This document shows, in pieces, positions 25,652 through 34,904 of a DNA stretch of 64,000 nt. Below the pieces are notes generated by a model, which worked only from the letters and a program-made list of their open reading frames with translations, was not told the DNA's origin and did not search any database. Within the stretch, counting starts at the first letter, position 1. Each line of letters starts with the position of its first letter. Source of the stretch: Bacteroidales bacterium UBA5515 (GTDB lineage: Bacteria > Bacteroidota > Bacteroidia > Bacteroidales > P3); the NCBI GenBank assembly GCA_002423895.1, contig DIOL01000032.1, forward strand, positions 124,001-188,000. Direction: 5' to 3'. The translations under genes were made by a program, and so were the position numbers.

Positions 25652-25668
25652 AAAGACTTTATAACATT

Positions 25669-25708
25669 AAGTAGATATGGCGAGCAGAAATTGTTCGCCA
25701 TTTTACTT
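25669..25708 (+). terminator. Terminator after rplY
   Basis: ATGGCGAGCA (25677-25686) pairs with TGTTCGCCAT (25692-25701), one G-T pair included. The stem is extended by flanking AAGTA/TACTT and followed by a short T-rich tract. Confidence 0.75.
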
Positions 25709-25723
25709 TAAAAACTAAATAAT

Positions 25724-26293
25724 ATGAAATACCTTATAATCGGTTTAGGTAATATTGGAAAGGAATATGAGAATACACGTCATAATATTGGATTTATGGC
25801 TTTGGATTACTTTGCAAAAAGTCAAACCGATTGTGTATTTTCATTAGAAAGACATGCCTATATTGCAAAAACCAAGTTTAAAGGCAGAACAATTATTTTA
25901 GCAAAGCCTACAACCTATATGAATCTTAGTGGTAAGGCAGTTAAATATTGGATGGACAAGGAGGATATTCCTCTTGAAAACATTTTAATCATACTTGACG
26001 ATATTGCTCTTCCACTTGGAACCATTAGAATGAGATTGACTGGAAGCGATGGAGGACATAACGGATTAAGTCATATAATTGAAACCTTGGGACATAATAA
26101 ATTCAACAGACTCCGTTTTGGTATTGGTGATAATTTCTCAAAAGGAAGGCAGGTTGATTATGTTTTGGGTAAATGGGATGAAGGCGAATTGGCAACAATA
26201 AATCAAAAACTTGATACAATAGTAGAAATCATTAAATCCTTTTCAACAATTGGAATGGATAGAACAATGAACGCCTACAATAAGAAACCATAA
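25724..26293 (+). CDS. pth: Peptidyl-tRNA hydrolase
   Basis: 189 residues, full length. It frees tRNA from stalled peptidyl-tRNA. Motifs: MKYLIIGLGNIGKEYENTRH at 1-20 with the catalytic His20, FKGRTIILAKPTTYMNLSGK near 52-71, ILDDIALPLGTIRMRLTGSD with the catalytic Asp, and GGHNGLSHI. The rplY-pth order is widely conserved. It ends 61 bases before tRNA-Ala. Confidence 0.95.
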   Translation: MKYLIIGLGNIGKEYENTRHNIGFMALDYFAKSQTDCVFSLERHAYIAKTKFKGRTIILAKPTTYMNLSGKAVKYWMDKEDIPLENILIILDDIALPLGTIRMRLTGSDGGHNGLSHIIETLGHNKFNRLRFGIGDNFSKGRQVDYVLGKWDEGELATINQKLDTIVEIIKSFSTIGMDRTMNAYNKKP

Positions 26294-26337
26294 AAATCAT
26301 TTTGGCTCCCTATTGTGAATATATCTTTACATATTCA

Positions 26338-26345
26338 TATCTTTG
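26338..26345 (+). promoter_or_regulatory. -7 promoter element for tRNA-Ala
   Basis: TATCTTTG fits TAnnTTTG and lies nine bases before the tRNA, so transcription would start close to the mature 5' end. Confidence 0.6.
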
Positions 26346-26354
26346 CAAAGTATT

Positions 26355-26428
26355 GGGGCGTTAGCTCAGTTGGCTAGAGCGTTAGACTGGCAGTCTAAAG
26401 GTCAGGGGTTCGACTCCCCTACGCTCCA
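26355..26428 (+). tRNA. tRNA-Ala (anticodon GGC)
   Basis: 74 bases. Acceptor GGGGCGT pairs with ACGCTCC and includes the G3-U70 pair that marks alanine tRNAs. The D arm is GCTCAGTTGGCTAGAGC, the anticodon arm TTAGACTGGCAGTCTAA (GGC) and the T arm AGGGGTTCGACTCCCCT. CCA is not encoded. Confidence 0.95.
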
Positions 26429-26616
26429 CTTTAATTAATCTTTCTTTTCTTCAATTCTTCAGAACTCTCTTCAAAAAGTTCAATTTAGAAAAGCAATTTC
26501 CATATAATAATTAGTGCCACTATTAGTACCAAGAAATAAAATTCCTTTATTTTCTCTACTAAGCATATAAGCAATTGAATAAATGCAATATTATTATGTA
26601 GGAAAATAAATTTTGT

Positions 26617-26624
26617 TACTTTTG
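26617..26624 (+). promoter_or_regulatory. -7 promoter element for the 26662 gene
   Basis: TACTTTTG fits TAnnTTTG, 37 bases before the ATG. Confidence 0.6.
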
Positions 26625-26661
26625 CATAGTATAATTACAAAACAATTTGAATTATTATATT

Positions 26662-28092
26662 ATGAAAAGAATATTATTAGTCTTATTAGTTATATCTTCA
26701 AACCTTTTTTCTCAAGAACTACCAAATAGAATTATTATAAATAAATCTGAAAAGATAGGATCAAATTCATGGAATTTTAGTTATTATGATAATGTAGAAT
26801 ATGAATTAAGGAAAGAGAAAAATACTTATTCTTTATATCGAGATGATAGTATCAAGCATGATATCTACTACAAGAAAAATGAAAGTGAAAAGAAATTAAG
26901 GTTGATTAAAAAAGTGCCAATAGAACAAGTGTCAAATTTGATTTGTGAAATATATAATCCCAATTATGATTCTCTTTCATTTAGTATTTTGGGCATTGAT
27001 ACAAATTATATAAAAAAGAATACGAGAAAATATTTAAAAAAAGTCAAGGTAAGAACTTACTATAAAAAATTGTCAAAAGAGGAGATTGAATATTCAAAAA
27101 AAGAGTTGAAGAATATCGGAAATTATTATTCTGCTCTAAAAAACTTTTTATATAGTTCTACTTATCCTTATAATATTGAGCCAAGCTCAACTATTGATTT
27201 GGAATATAACGATACGATAATTAAATTAGAAAGATATGGGATTATTCCTTGGGAGTTTAGTAATACTCCAAAAAGAACTTTTAATATTAATATTTCTAAA
27301 TCACTATTAAAAATATTTGAGGATAAAATGTTTGTTTATGATTTTTCAGGAGATAAAGATCATTTTATAGAAATTTTATTGGAAAATTATGTCGTGCATA
27401 AGATAAATGATGATTTAAAGAATATATCTTATAAGCAATTTTCTAAAGAGATAGATGAATTAAAAAAAGAATTTCAAATATTAAGTATTGAAGAAGAATC
27501 GGGTTCAAGTAGATATTATGATTCAGATAATCAGAAATTCAAAATAGAACTAAAAAATAGTTTTATGAAGGATAATGTTTATCTACAATGTTTTCTATAT
27601 AACTATAACGGAAAACTATATTCAAGAGATACAATACTTAAAGAATATAAAGATATTGTTGATAGGGTTCAATCAATAGAATTTATTAATGATTATCTTT
27701 CTAAAAATCCAAAATCAAGATTAGATATATATTACTTTAATAATGGAGGAATAAATGATAAAGTAATTAAAGGTTTTAATGGGAGTCCTAAGGGATGGAA
27801 AGAATATGATAAAGACAAATCGGAGGGGAAAGAAGGATTCTTAAAATTAGATTGTGGTTGTAATTTCCGTTTGGATAATGAGTATTTAAAAGAAAGTATC
27901 GTTTTTGATTTAGAAGATGAAGACAAACTTCAATCAACTTGGATTCTACTTCCTGATAATACACTTGTTTTATATATACTTGATTCTGATTCAATATTTA
28001 ACTATTCACGTAAAGGCTTAGGATTTGACCAAGAACATAGTCTCATTGAGCCTTGTAAGAAATTTGATAGAAAAGGTAATATTATCAATTAA
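26662..28092 (+). CDS. Exported protein of unknown function
   Basis: 476 residues from the ATG at 26662; an in-frame TTG 15 bases earlier would put extra residues before the signal peptide (MKRILLVLLVISSNLFSQE). The mature part is rich in Lys, Asp, Tyr and Asn. It has no recognised domain and only three Cys before the C-terminal CGCNF. It stands alone with its own promoter and a terminator, facing the two-component genes. Confidence 0.65.
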   Translation: MKRILLVLLVISSNLFSQELPNRIIINKSEKIGSNSWNFSYYDNVEYELRKEKNTYSLYRDDSIKHDIYYKKNESEKKLRLIKKVPIEQVSNLICEIYNPNYDSLSFSILGIDTNYIKKNTRKYLKKVKVRTYYKKLSKEEIEYSKKELKNIGNYYSALKNFLYSSTYPYNIEPSSTIDLEYNDTIIKLERYGIIPWEFSNTPKRTFNINISKSLLKIFEDKMFVYDFSGDKDHFIEILLENYVVHKINDDLKNISYKQFSKEIDELKKEFQILSIEEESGSSRYYDSDNQKFKIELKNSFMKDNVYLQCFLYNYNGKLYSRDTILKEYKDIVDRVQSIEFINDYLSKNPKSRLDIYYFNNGGINDKVIKGFNGSPKGWKEYDKDKSEGKEGFLKLDCGCNFRLDNEYLKESIVFDLEDEDKLQSTWILLPDNTLVLYILDSDSIFNYSRKGLGFDQEHSLIEPCKKFDRKGNIIN

Positions 28093-28129
28093 ATTCAAAA
28101 AACTGAGTCTTATTTAACGGAAACTAAAT

Positions 28130-28158
28130 AAAGATTTTACGACACTTAATCTTTTTTT
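28130..28158 (+). terminator. Probable terminator of the 26662 gene
   Basis: AAAGATT pairs with AATCTTT around an 11-base loop, followed by a run of T residues. Confidence 0.55.
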
Positions 28159-28165
28159 TGATAAA

Positions 28166-28197
28166 GTGAAATGGCATTTCACCAATTCTATTTGGTG
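28166..28197 (-). terminator. Hairpins right after the histidine-kinase stop
   Basis: On the minus strand CACCAA...TTGGTG (28180-28197) directly follows the stop codon and overlaps the odd palindrome GTGAAATG-G-CATTTCAC (28166-28182). There is no good T tract on this strand, so termination is less certain. Confidence 0.4.
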
Positions 28198-29235
28198 TTA
28201 TTCAACGTGTTTTTTGAGGGTAAAACCAAAGACTGTTCCTTGTCCTATGGTACTTCTTACGTTGATTGTTTGATTATGTGCTTCTATTATATGCTTTACT
28301 ATTGCTAAGCCTAATCCAGTGCCTCCATATTCTCTGGAGCGTGCTTTATCTGTTCTATAGAATCGTTCAAAGACTCTTTCTATATCTTTTTCTTCAATGC
28401 CTATACCCTTATCTGATATTTCAACAAGATATTGGTCATCCATATCAAATATTTTTATCCTTACTTCCCCATTCTCATCCTTACTATATTTTATGGCATT
28501 CTCTATCAAATTGACCAAAACCTGCCTTATTCTGCCTTTATCGGCTTCCACCATTACAGGGTCAAGATTATGAAATACCAATGCTACTTTTCTATCTAAG
28601 GCTTTCAATTCAAAACTGTCTATAACCTCATCTATAAGTTGTGCTATGTTGAAATGAGTAATTTGAAGTTGTACTTCATCGAGTTCCAATTGGGTTATGG
28701 TGTCAAGGTCTTGAACAATGGCTATTAACCTATCTATTCCTGCCTCTGCTCTTATGAGATATTTCTTGGTTAAATGAGGATCTTCCATTGCTCCATCAAG
28801 TAGCGTGGAGACATATCCTTGAATATTGAATATTGGTGTTTTGAGTTCGTGAGCAACATTACCAATATATTCCTTTCTATACTTTTCAAGGGCAATCATA
28901 TTGCTTATTTGCTTATCATTCTCATCCATCCAATTGGATACTTCTTGATTTATTTCATCAAGTCCTATTTTTGAAGATTTTATTCTATGTTTAAGGTCTA
29001 TTTTAGATACTTTATAGTTGTAGATATTCTTGTATATTGTCCTTACCTTATCGTAAAACTCTCTATCTATTGTGTATTTAACATAGAAATAGTTGGAAAG
29101 GATAAAAACAAAGGCGGCTACAATTGTTGGTAAAAATAAATTGTCCTTAAACCAAACAAGTATTCCTGTCAAGAGGGCTAAAAACAGGATTGAGGAAAAG
29201 ATAATAATCCTTAATGTTAAAGACTTTATTTTCAT
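28198..29235 (-). CDS. Sensor histidine kinase (PhoR-like)
   Basis: 345 residues. Two membrane helices at about 7-28 and 35-53 are joined by a very short loop, so there is almost no periplasmic sensor domain. The H box is [12 protein letters not shown] with phospho-acceptor His129. The ATPase part has N ([13 protein letters not shown]), G1 ([11 protein letters not shown]), F (VFERFYRTD) and G2 ([15 protein letters not shown]) boxes. The partner response regulator gene ends five bases upstream of this start, so the two form one signalling pair. The stimulus is unknown; with so small an extracytoplasmic loop it may be sensed in the membrane or through a partner. Confidence 0.92.
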   Translation of the reverse strand: MKIKSLTLRIIIFSSILFLALLTGILVWFKDNLFLPTIVAAFVFILSNYFYVKYTIDREFYDKVRTIYKNIYNYKVSKIDLKHRIKSSKIGLDEINQEVSNWMDENDKQISNMIALEKYRKEYIGNVAHELKTPIFNIQGYVSTLLDGAMEDPHLTKKYLIRAEAGIDRLIAIVQDLDTITQLELDEVQLQITHFNIAQLIDEVIDSFELKALDRKVALVFHNLDPVMVEADKGRIRQVLVNLIENAIKYSKDENGEVRIKIFDMDDQYLVEISDKGIGIEEKDIERVFERFYRTDKARSREYGGTGLGLAIVKHIIEAHNQTINVRSTIGQGTVFGFTLKKHVE

Positions 29236-29240
29236 TTTCT

Positions 29241-29936
29241 TTATTCTTCGTATTTATAACCAACGCCTTTATATGTTTTGATATTGTCTATTTTTAGTTT
29301 ATCTCTTAGTTTGCGGATATGAACATCTATTGTTCTTTCTCCAACAATTATTCCATCTTCCCAAACGGCAGAATAAATTTCATCTCTTGTGAAAACCTTG
29401 TTGGGTTTGGATGCTAAGAAATATAGAAGTTCAAATTCTTTTTTTGAAAGTAGTATTTCACGGTCTTGTACAAATACAATATATTTTTCTCTATCTATTG
29501 TTAAACCATTCCTTACAAGAATATTATCACTGGTTTCTTCTTTTGTATTTGTTCCTGGCTTTCTTCTTAAAAGAGCTTTAAGTCGAGAGGATAATACTTT
29601 GGGTTTGATTGGTTTTGAAACATAATCGTCAGCTCCAGCATCAAATCCTGCAATTTGTGAATAGTCTTCGTTTCTGGCCGTAAGAAAAATTATCATGGTG
29701 TTATGCAATTCTTCAATTGCTCTAAGCTCTGTGCATGTTTCAATTCCATCAATGCCTGGCATCATAACATCCAACACTATTACATCAGGAATAAAGTCCT
29801 TTGCAATGTTTATAGCTTCATAACCCGACTTGGCTGTTTTGGTAATGAAACCATCTTTAGTTAATGAGTATGAAAGAAATTCTAAAATGTCTTCTTCGTC
29901 ATCAACTATCAATACTTTGTAATTTTCGTTTGCCAT
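29241..29936 (-). CDS. OmpR/PhoB-family response regulator
   Basis: 231 residues. The receiver domain (1-120) has acidic pocket VDDEED (11-16), phospho-acceptor Asp56 in [13 protein letters not shown], the T in FLTARN and Lys in SKPIKP. The C-terminal winged helix includes [35 protein letters not shown] and [17 protein letters not shown]. It binds DNA as a dimer after phosphorylation by the adjacent kinase. It lies two bases after maf (start of the RR at 29936, maf end 29939). Confidence 0.93.
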   Translation of the reverse strand: MANENYKVLIVDDEEDILEFLSYSLTKDGFITKTAKSGYEAINIAKDFIPDVIVLDVMMPGIDGIETCTELRAIEELHNTMIIFLTARNEDYSQIAGFDAGADDYVSKPIKPKVLSSRLKALLRRKPGTNTKEETSDNILVRNGLTIDREKYIVFVQDREILLSKKEFELLYFLASKPNKVFTRDEIYSAVWEDGIIVGERTIDVHIRKLRDKLKIDNIKTYKGVGYKYEE

Positions 29937-29938
29937 AC

Positions 29939-30538
29939 TTATTTTGTATTTATTATATGGTTAATTTGATTGAAAATCTCTTGTGTTGGAAGTCCCATTA
30001 CATTATAGTAGCACCCTTGAATCTTTTCTACTCCTATTAGTCCTATCCATTCCTGAATGCCATAAGATCCTGCCTTATCGTAGGGTTTGTAGTTTTCTAC
30101 ATAATAGATTATTTCCTCATTGGTTAATTGTTTAAAACTAACGTCTGTTTTAACGGAAAATGATTTTGTGTGGGATTTTGTTTTTAGAGAACAGCCTGTA
30201 ATTACCTGGTGAGTTTGATTTGATAACTTTTTTAGTAAAGATATTGCATCTTCTTTGTCTTTTGGCTTATCAACTGTTTGAGTGTTTAAGAAAACCATGG
30301 TATCTGCTGTTAGCAAAATATCCTTATCCTCAAGCTTTGTTATATCAAATGCTTTTGCTTTCTTTTCAGCTAAATATTCAGGAATAGAGAAATATTCTAT
30401 ATTGAGAGGATAATCTTCGTTAACATCAAATCTTACAACCTCAACCTTAAATCCCATTTGTTTTAATAAACTTAACCGTCTTGGCGATTTTGATGCAAGA
30501 ATAATTCTATACTCCAATAATTCATTAAGACTTAGCAT
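29939..30538 (-). CDS. maf: Maf-family nucleotide pyrophosphatase
   Basis: 199 residues. IILASKSPRRLSLLKQMGF (residues 12-30) is the Maf substrate loop; LLTADTMVFLNTQTVDKPKD contains the catalytic Asp, and KAGSYGIQEWIGLIGVEKIQ the conserved C-terminal motif. Maf proteins hydrolyse non-canonical or damaged dNTPs such as dTTP/UTP analogues. The gene is 20 bases downstream of the MORN gene and just upstream of the two-component pair; co-transcription is likely but the functional link is not obvious. Confidence 0.92.
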   Translation of the reverse strand: MLSLNELLEYRIILASKSPRRLSLLKQMGFKVEVVRFDVNEDYPLNIEYFSIPEYLAEKKAKAFDITKLEDKDILLTADTMVFLNTQTVDKPKDKEDAISLLKKLSNQTHQVITGCSLKTKSHTKSFSVKTDVSFKQLTNEEIIYYVENYKPYDKAGSYGIQEWIGLIGVEKIQGCYYNVMGLPTQEIFNQINHIINTK

Positions 30539-30558
30539 TTGTTTTATTTATTAAACCA

Positions 30559-31830
30559 TTAAAATGTTTTAGATTTTGATTTCTGTTCTTGGTCTTTTTT
30601 GAGAATTTTTTCAGATACTCTTCTCCCGTTTTTATATTCTACGATTGAAGATTTATTTCCGTATCTGTCATAACTTACCCATTCTCCTACTTGTTTACCA
30701 TTAGAATAAGTTCCTTCAGATGCTTTATTGCCATTTTCATGATATTCTGCCCATTTACCATCAGGTTTTCCTGCCTTAAAGGATTGTTCCCTTTGTTTGG
30801 CTCCTTGCAAATAATAGAAAGTAGAAATACCTTCTTTTAATCCATTTTTATAGTTTGTGCTTTCTATCAAGACCTTTCTATCAGAATATCTTTCAACCTT
30901 TCCATCAAACTTACCTTGCTTATATTCTGAAAAAAGGAATAAAACCCCTCTTTCATCATAGAGTTTTTCAGGACCATCTTTTAGTCCATTATTATAAAAT
31001 ACTTCTGTTTTTAATGTTCCATCTTCATACCAATGACTCCAAAGACCAGATAGATTTCCATTTACAAATGAACCCTTATCTTTGTTTTTACCATTCTCAT
31101 ACCAGCTCTCCCAAACTCCATTTTCCAAACCTTTTAAATAACTTCCTTTATGAAGAACATCTCCATTTTCGTAATAAGTTATCCACTCTCCTTCTCTTAA
31201 ACCATTGATGTAATTACCTTCTCTCCATTTCTCTTTGGTTTCATAATAATAAATCCACTTCCCTGTTTCTTTATCATTTATATAATCACCTTCACTTCCC
31301 AAAACTCCATTTGAATAGTAGTAGTATTTCCAATTCCCTTCTCTCTTTCCTTTGCTTAAACTACCTTCCATTTCTTTATAACCATTCTCATACCACCAAA
31401 CAACATCACCTTCTAACTCATCTTCCACATAATTACCAGTCATTTTAACCTTTCCGTCTTTGTGGTATTCCTTATATTCTCCTATTTTCTTTCCGTCTTT
31501 TATTTCAACAGAATAATACAATTGTCCATTATTATAGTAAGCTTTTTCGAATCCATTATCTGAATAGCATTCTTGCTTTTTAATTTTTCCATTAATATAA
31601 TAATACGTCCAGGTGTCAATCTTCTTTCCTCTTTCATCATAGCTGCCTTCATGGTCTTTTGTTCCATCTTCATAGAACCAAGTCCAATTGCCAACTCGAA
31701 CTCCTTTGTCGGATTTATATCCTTTGGTTGAAATATTATTATTATTCCAATACTCTAAGTATTCCTTTTGTGAAAAAGATGTGAAAAAGAATGTATTTAG
31801 GAAAATCAGTGTGAAGAAAAGTTTTTTCAT
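30559..31830 (-). CDS. Secreted MORN-repeat-variant protein (YwqK-like)
   Basis: 423 residues with a signal peptide (MKKLFFTLIFLNTFFFTSFS). Fifteen or so 20-23-residue repeats follow the pattern G.W..YYENG.....G.Y..G, for example GVRVGNWTWFYEDGTKDHEG and NGVWESWYENGKNKDKGSF. These are MORN_2 repeats, annotated in some databases as YwqK-type antitoxins, though no toxin is present here. The repeats form an extended beta structure, probably for binding. The ATG overlaps the DUF4270 stop by four bases (ATGA), which indicates coupled translation. Confidence 0.85.
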   Translation of the reverse strand: MKKLFFTLIFLNTFFFTSFSQKEYLEYWNNNNISTKGYKSDKGVRVGNWTWFYEDGTKDHEGSYDERGKKIDTWTYYYINGKIKKQECYSDNGFEKAYYNNGQLYYSVEIKDGKKIGEYKEYHKDGKVKMTGNYVEDELEGDVVWWYENGYKEMEGSLSKGKREGNWKYYYYSNGVLGSEGDYINDKETGKWIYYYETKEKWREGNYINGLREGEWITYYENGDVLHKGSYLKGLENGVWESWYENGKNKDKGSFVNGNLSGLWSHWYEDGTLKTEVFYNNGLKDGPEKLYDERGVLFLFSEYKQGKFDGKVERYSDRKVLIESTNYKNGLKEGISTFYYLQGAKQREQSFKAGKPDGKWAEYHENGNKASEGTYSNGKQVGEWVSYDRYGNKSSIVEYKNGRRVSEKILKKDQEQKSKSKTF

Positions 31831-33164
31831 CTTGTGTAAATGATTTCTATTTTTGCTGGTTTAGTAGAATGCTTCGGTCCATTAAGAACAACTCTATTGG
31901 CTGTTGATGTTCTGGAGTCAGGCATTAGATATATATCTGAAGATTTCACATTACCATTCAAATAGTTTTGAAGGTGTGATGTTATACGCATTTTATAAGA
32001 ATTGGAAGCTTTGTCATAAGTTCCCATAAACTGTTCTGCAGTAAATGCATCGTGTATATAAACTAAATTACCACTATCATCTTTACGATAACAAATAATT
32101 TTAGAAGGAATGTTTTGTGTTCCTCCAACACTGGTAATATAATCTTCATTAACTGGTAATATAAGCATAGCTTGATTAAAACCTCCTATGGATTGAGTTG
32201 AATCATTATACCATTGCATAAGATCATTAATATTCAATTTTGCTGCACTTATACCTAAGGTTGCTAAATGTATTTTTCCTGTTTCAGAATTACAATCTAA
32301 AGTATCTGTTATCGATTTTCTTTTTGAAGCAAATTGTGTAAGCTCTGATGAAGAGAAATTATAATCTATATGTGTAAAGCGACGTGAAGTTTGGTCAAAT
32401 ACAAAATTATATTTTTGAGTTCTTCCAGCATTATCTTTATAGTAAAGCATCATTCCTGAATTGGAAGAATACATATCAAAATAAGCAATTATTCCATTTG
32501 CATCTGTATTAGATGTTGGAGTTAGTTTTATGTAAAATCCTCTAAAGAATTCTAAAAAACTCTTGTTGCTTGAGAAACTTCCTGCATTAATAATCTTTTG
32601 AAGAAAATCATTTCCCAAATTTACTCTAAGATGTGCTGGTAATTTACCTCCATTTATCAATACACTATCTTTTGGAGAAATGGTTATGGTTTGAGATGCA
32701 ATAGGTGTTGAATTATATTGCAAAGAAGATTTTTTGTAATAAGTAGCAGAATCATCAAAAGATTCAGTTAATTCAAATACTTCAACCTTCATTTCCATAG
32801 TCTTTATTGATGTATCTCTGGTAAAAGCTCCAGTATAAGACAAAGCAAGAACTATTGAGTCTGAATTATCCTTATAATAATTAAAATCGATTGTGGATGA
32901 AGATAAACTTACTTGAGAATAAATTGATGTTTTAACCAATCCAAACTGATTATCATAATATGAACCTAAAGTCATATAACGATAATCACTTGTTTTCAAT
33001 GAGTCTTCATGAAAAACAAAAGCTTTAATATCAAAATTATCGTATTTGTTTACGTTTAATTTATCAGTATCATCAACTAAACCCATTCCTAACATTGGGT
33101 CTTCATCAACACATGAAATTAAAAAAAGAGGAATTAGAAACAATAAATATTTTAATCTAAACAT
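31827..33164 (-). CDS. DUF4270 lipoprotein
   Basis: 445 residues. Lipobox: LLFLIPLFLISCVDED with Cys18. The mature N-terminus (PMLGMGLVDDTDKLNVNKYD) and the following YRYMTLGSYYDNQFGLVKTS are hallmarks of the DUF4270 family, which is confined to Bacteroidota and whose role is unknown. In the phylum it is regularly found next to the short glycogen/starch synthase, as here. Probably outer-membrane anchored. Confidence 0.87.
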   Translation of the reverse strand: MFRLKYLLFLIPLFLISCVDEDPMLGMGLVDDTDKLNVNKYDNFDIKAFVFHEDSLKTSDYRYMTLGSYYDNQFGLVKTSIYSQVSLSSSTIDFNYYKDNSDSIVLALSYTGAFTRDTSIKTMEMKVEVFELTESFDDSATYYKKSSLQYNSTPIASQTITISPKDSVLINGGKLPAHLRVNLGNDFLQKIINAGSFSSNKSFLEFFRGFYIKLTPTSNTDANGIIAYFDMYSSNSGMMLYYKDNAGRTQKYNFVFDQTSRRFTHIDYNFSSSELTQFASKRKSITDTLDCNSETGKIHLATLGISAAKLNINDLMQWYNDSTQSIGGFNQAMLILPVNEDYITSVGGTQNIPSKIICYRKDDSGNLVYIHDAFTAEQFMGTYDKASNSYKMRITSHLQNYLNGNVKSSDIYLMPDSRTSTANRVVLNGPKHSTKPAKIEIIYTR

Positions 33165-33226
33165 AATATTGGAATAAATTTGTTTATATAAACGTGAGTA
33201 TGTTTGATATGTTGTATTTGGTAAGA

Positions 33227-34048
33227 TTAATCTTCATCTAAAATCATAATCTTATCGTAAAGTTGATTTATTAATGGGTATTGCTCTTCAACTGGAGCAT
33301 ATTCAATAATATGTTTTTTGTTTTGTTTTGCAAACTCAATTAGCTTTGGATTAACGTTGTCTGATGCCAAAACTACTCCATCGGAATAAGAAATTGCAGC
33401 CATCATATAATTCAAATAATTAGGCTCCTTATATAAATTCCAATCCTTTAAAGTACCTCCATCTGCTTTAAGTTTCTTATGAAAATTCTCATTCAACTGT
33501 TCGGTGAACTCGTCACCAATTAGAGTTAATATTATTTTTGATGTTCCAAACAATGGGTTATTTTTATAATCTGTACGTTTAATGTAGAAAGGCAATAAAG
33601 AAGAGAACCAGCCACTACAATGAACAACATTAGGTTTCCAATTCAATTTCTTTATTGTTTCCAATACTCCTCTTGAAAAGAAAATTGTTCTTTCATCATT
33701 ATCTTCAAAAGCTTTCTTATTGTCATCAACAACATCGAATTTACGTTGGAAGAAATCTTCGTTATCTATAAAATAAACCTGCATTCTTGCTTGTTGGATT
33801 GAAGCAACTTTGATGATTAATGGATGATCAGAATTATCAATAATTAAATTCATTCCAGAAAGTCTAATCACCTCATGGAGTTGATTTTTTCTTTCATTAA
33901 CATTACCGAATCGTGGCATAAAAGTTCTGATTTCTTTGCCACTTTCTTGAATAAATTGAGGAAGCTTCCTACTAAAAATAGACAATGTAGTCTCTTCCAA
34001 ATATGGAGTTATTTCCTGATTTACAAATAATACTTTTCCTTTTCCCAT
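33227..34048 (-). CDS. Short GT5-type glycogen/starch synthase-like protein
   Basis: 273 residues. The N-terminal catalytic half of GT5 synthases is recognisable (VLFVNQEITPYLEETTLSIF, IRTFMPRFGNVNERKNQLHE, KPNVVHCSGWFSSLLPFYIK). The second GT-B half is absent: full synthases have about 480 residues. Such short forms are standard in this phylum next to DUF4270, and whether they make glycogen is doubtful because the ADP-glucose site normally involves both halves. A promoter lies at 34072-34079. Confidence 0.8.
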   Translation of the reverse strand: MGKGKVLFVNQEITPYLEETTLSIFSRKLPQFIQESGKEIRTFMPRFGNVNERKNQLHEVIRLSGMNLIIDNSDHPLIIKVASIQQARMQVYFIDNEDFFQRKFDVVDDNKKAFEDNDERTIFFSRGVLETIKKLNWKPNVVHCSGWFSSLLPFYIKRTDYKNNPLFGTSKIILTLIGDEFTEQLNENFHKKLKADGGTLKDWNLYKEPNYLNYMMAAISYSDGVVLASDNVNPKLIEFAKQNKKHIIEYAPVEEQYPLINQLYDKIMILDED

Positions 34049-34071
34049 ATATAAAAATATAAATATTATGC

Positions 34072-34079
34072 AAAGGTAG
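34072..34079 (-). promoter_or_regulatory. -7 promoter element for the GT5-DUF4270 unit
   Basis: CAAAGGTA reads TACCTTTG on the minus strand, 24 bases upstream of the start at 34048. Confidence 0.6.
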
Positions 34080-34116
34080 TAAAAATAAAGGACATAGTAA
34101 AATTGTTGATTTAAAA

Positions 34117-34779
34117 TTAACTTTCCTTGTCCTGAAGCATTGGAACAAATTTAAAATTGCCGAACTCTTGGGTTGTCAATTCTCCTTCTTTTTGCTTAGT
34201 TATTTTATACATTACTTGACTGTTAAGTCCAATAGGAACAACTAAAATTCCTCCTGCTTTAAGTTGTGAAACTAATTCCCTTGGAATAGTTTCTGCACCA
34301 CATGTTATTATTATTTTGTCAAACGGAGCATAGGCTGGTAAGCCCTTATATCCATCTCCAAAATAACATTTAGGGTTATATTTCATAAGTCCCAATACAG
34401 ACTTTGCTCTAACATACAAAGGTTTGTGCCTTTCGATGGTAAAAACTCTTACTCCCATTTCACACAAAACAGAAGTTTGATAACCTGAGCCTGTGCCTAT
34501 TTCTAAAACTTTTTCATTGGGCTTAAGCTCTAAAAGTTGAGTTTGAAAAGCTACTGTATAAGGTTGAGAGATTGTTTGTTCACATCCAATTGGGAGCGCT
34601 TTATCCTGATATGCAATATTGTCTAATGAAGAATCTAAAAATATATGTCTTGGAATGTTACCAATTGCTTCTAAAACTTTTTTGTCAGTTATTCCTTTAA
34701 ATTTTAATTCTTCTACAAGTGATTTTCTTAGTCCTTTGTGTTTAAAGCTATCTGTTATCATTTCTCCATATTTTAACAA
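34117..34779 (-). CDS. pcm: Protein-L-isoaspartate O-methyltransferase
   Basis: 220 residues. It methylates isoaspartyl residues in aged proteins using S-adenosylmethionine. Motifs: VPRHLF-like NIPRHIFLDSS, ALPIGCEQTISQPYTVAFQT (the substrate loop), SAM motif I VLEIGTGSGYQTSVLCEMG, VFTIERHKPL and the later ILVVPIGLN. The start may be the first Met or Met7 (MITDSFKHKG). It is divergent from the lipoprotein gene at 34905. Confidence 0.93.
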   Translation of the reverse strand: MLKYGEMITDSFKHKGLRKSLVEELKFKGITDKKVLEAIGNIPRHIFLDSSLDNIAYQDKALPIGCEQTISQPYTVAFQTQLLELKPNEKVLEIGTGSGYQTSVLCEMGVRVFTIERHKPLYVRAKSVLGLMKYNPKCYFGDGYKGLPAYAPFDKIIITCGAETIPRELVSQLKAGGILVVPIGLNSQVMYKITKQKEGELTTQEFGNFKFVPMLQDKES

Positions 34780-34832
34780 TGCGAATTTACAAAGAAGTTC
34801 TGATTTAAAAGGGATAATTCAAAAAAAACTTC

Positions 34833-34840
34833 TAATTTTG
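34833..34840 (+). promoter_or_regulatory. -7 promoter element for the 34905 gene
   Basis: TAATTTTG fits TAnnTTTG, 64 bases before the ATG. Confidence 0.5.
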
Positions 34841-34904
34841 TCCTTTATTATTATACTAAAGAACTTTTTTAGTGCGTTAAATTTGAAATCTTATTTTGTT
34901 TGTA

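Noticed and set aside
30855..31208. Plus-strand open frame opposite the MORN gene
   Set aside because: It is a mirror of the repetitive MORN coding sequence, with no start context or domain.
30559..31830. Toxin-antitoxin antitoxin (YwqK label)
   Set aside because: The MORN repeats explain the label; a signal peptide is present and no toxin gene is adjacent.
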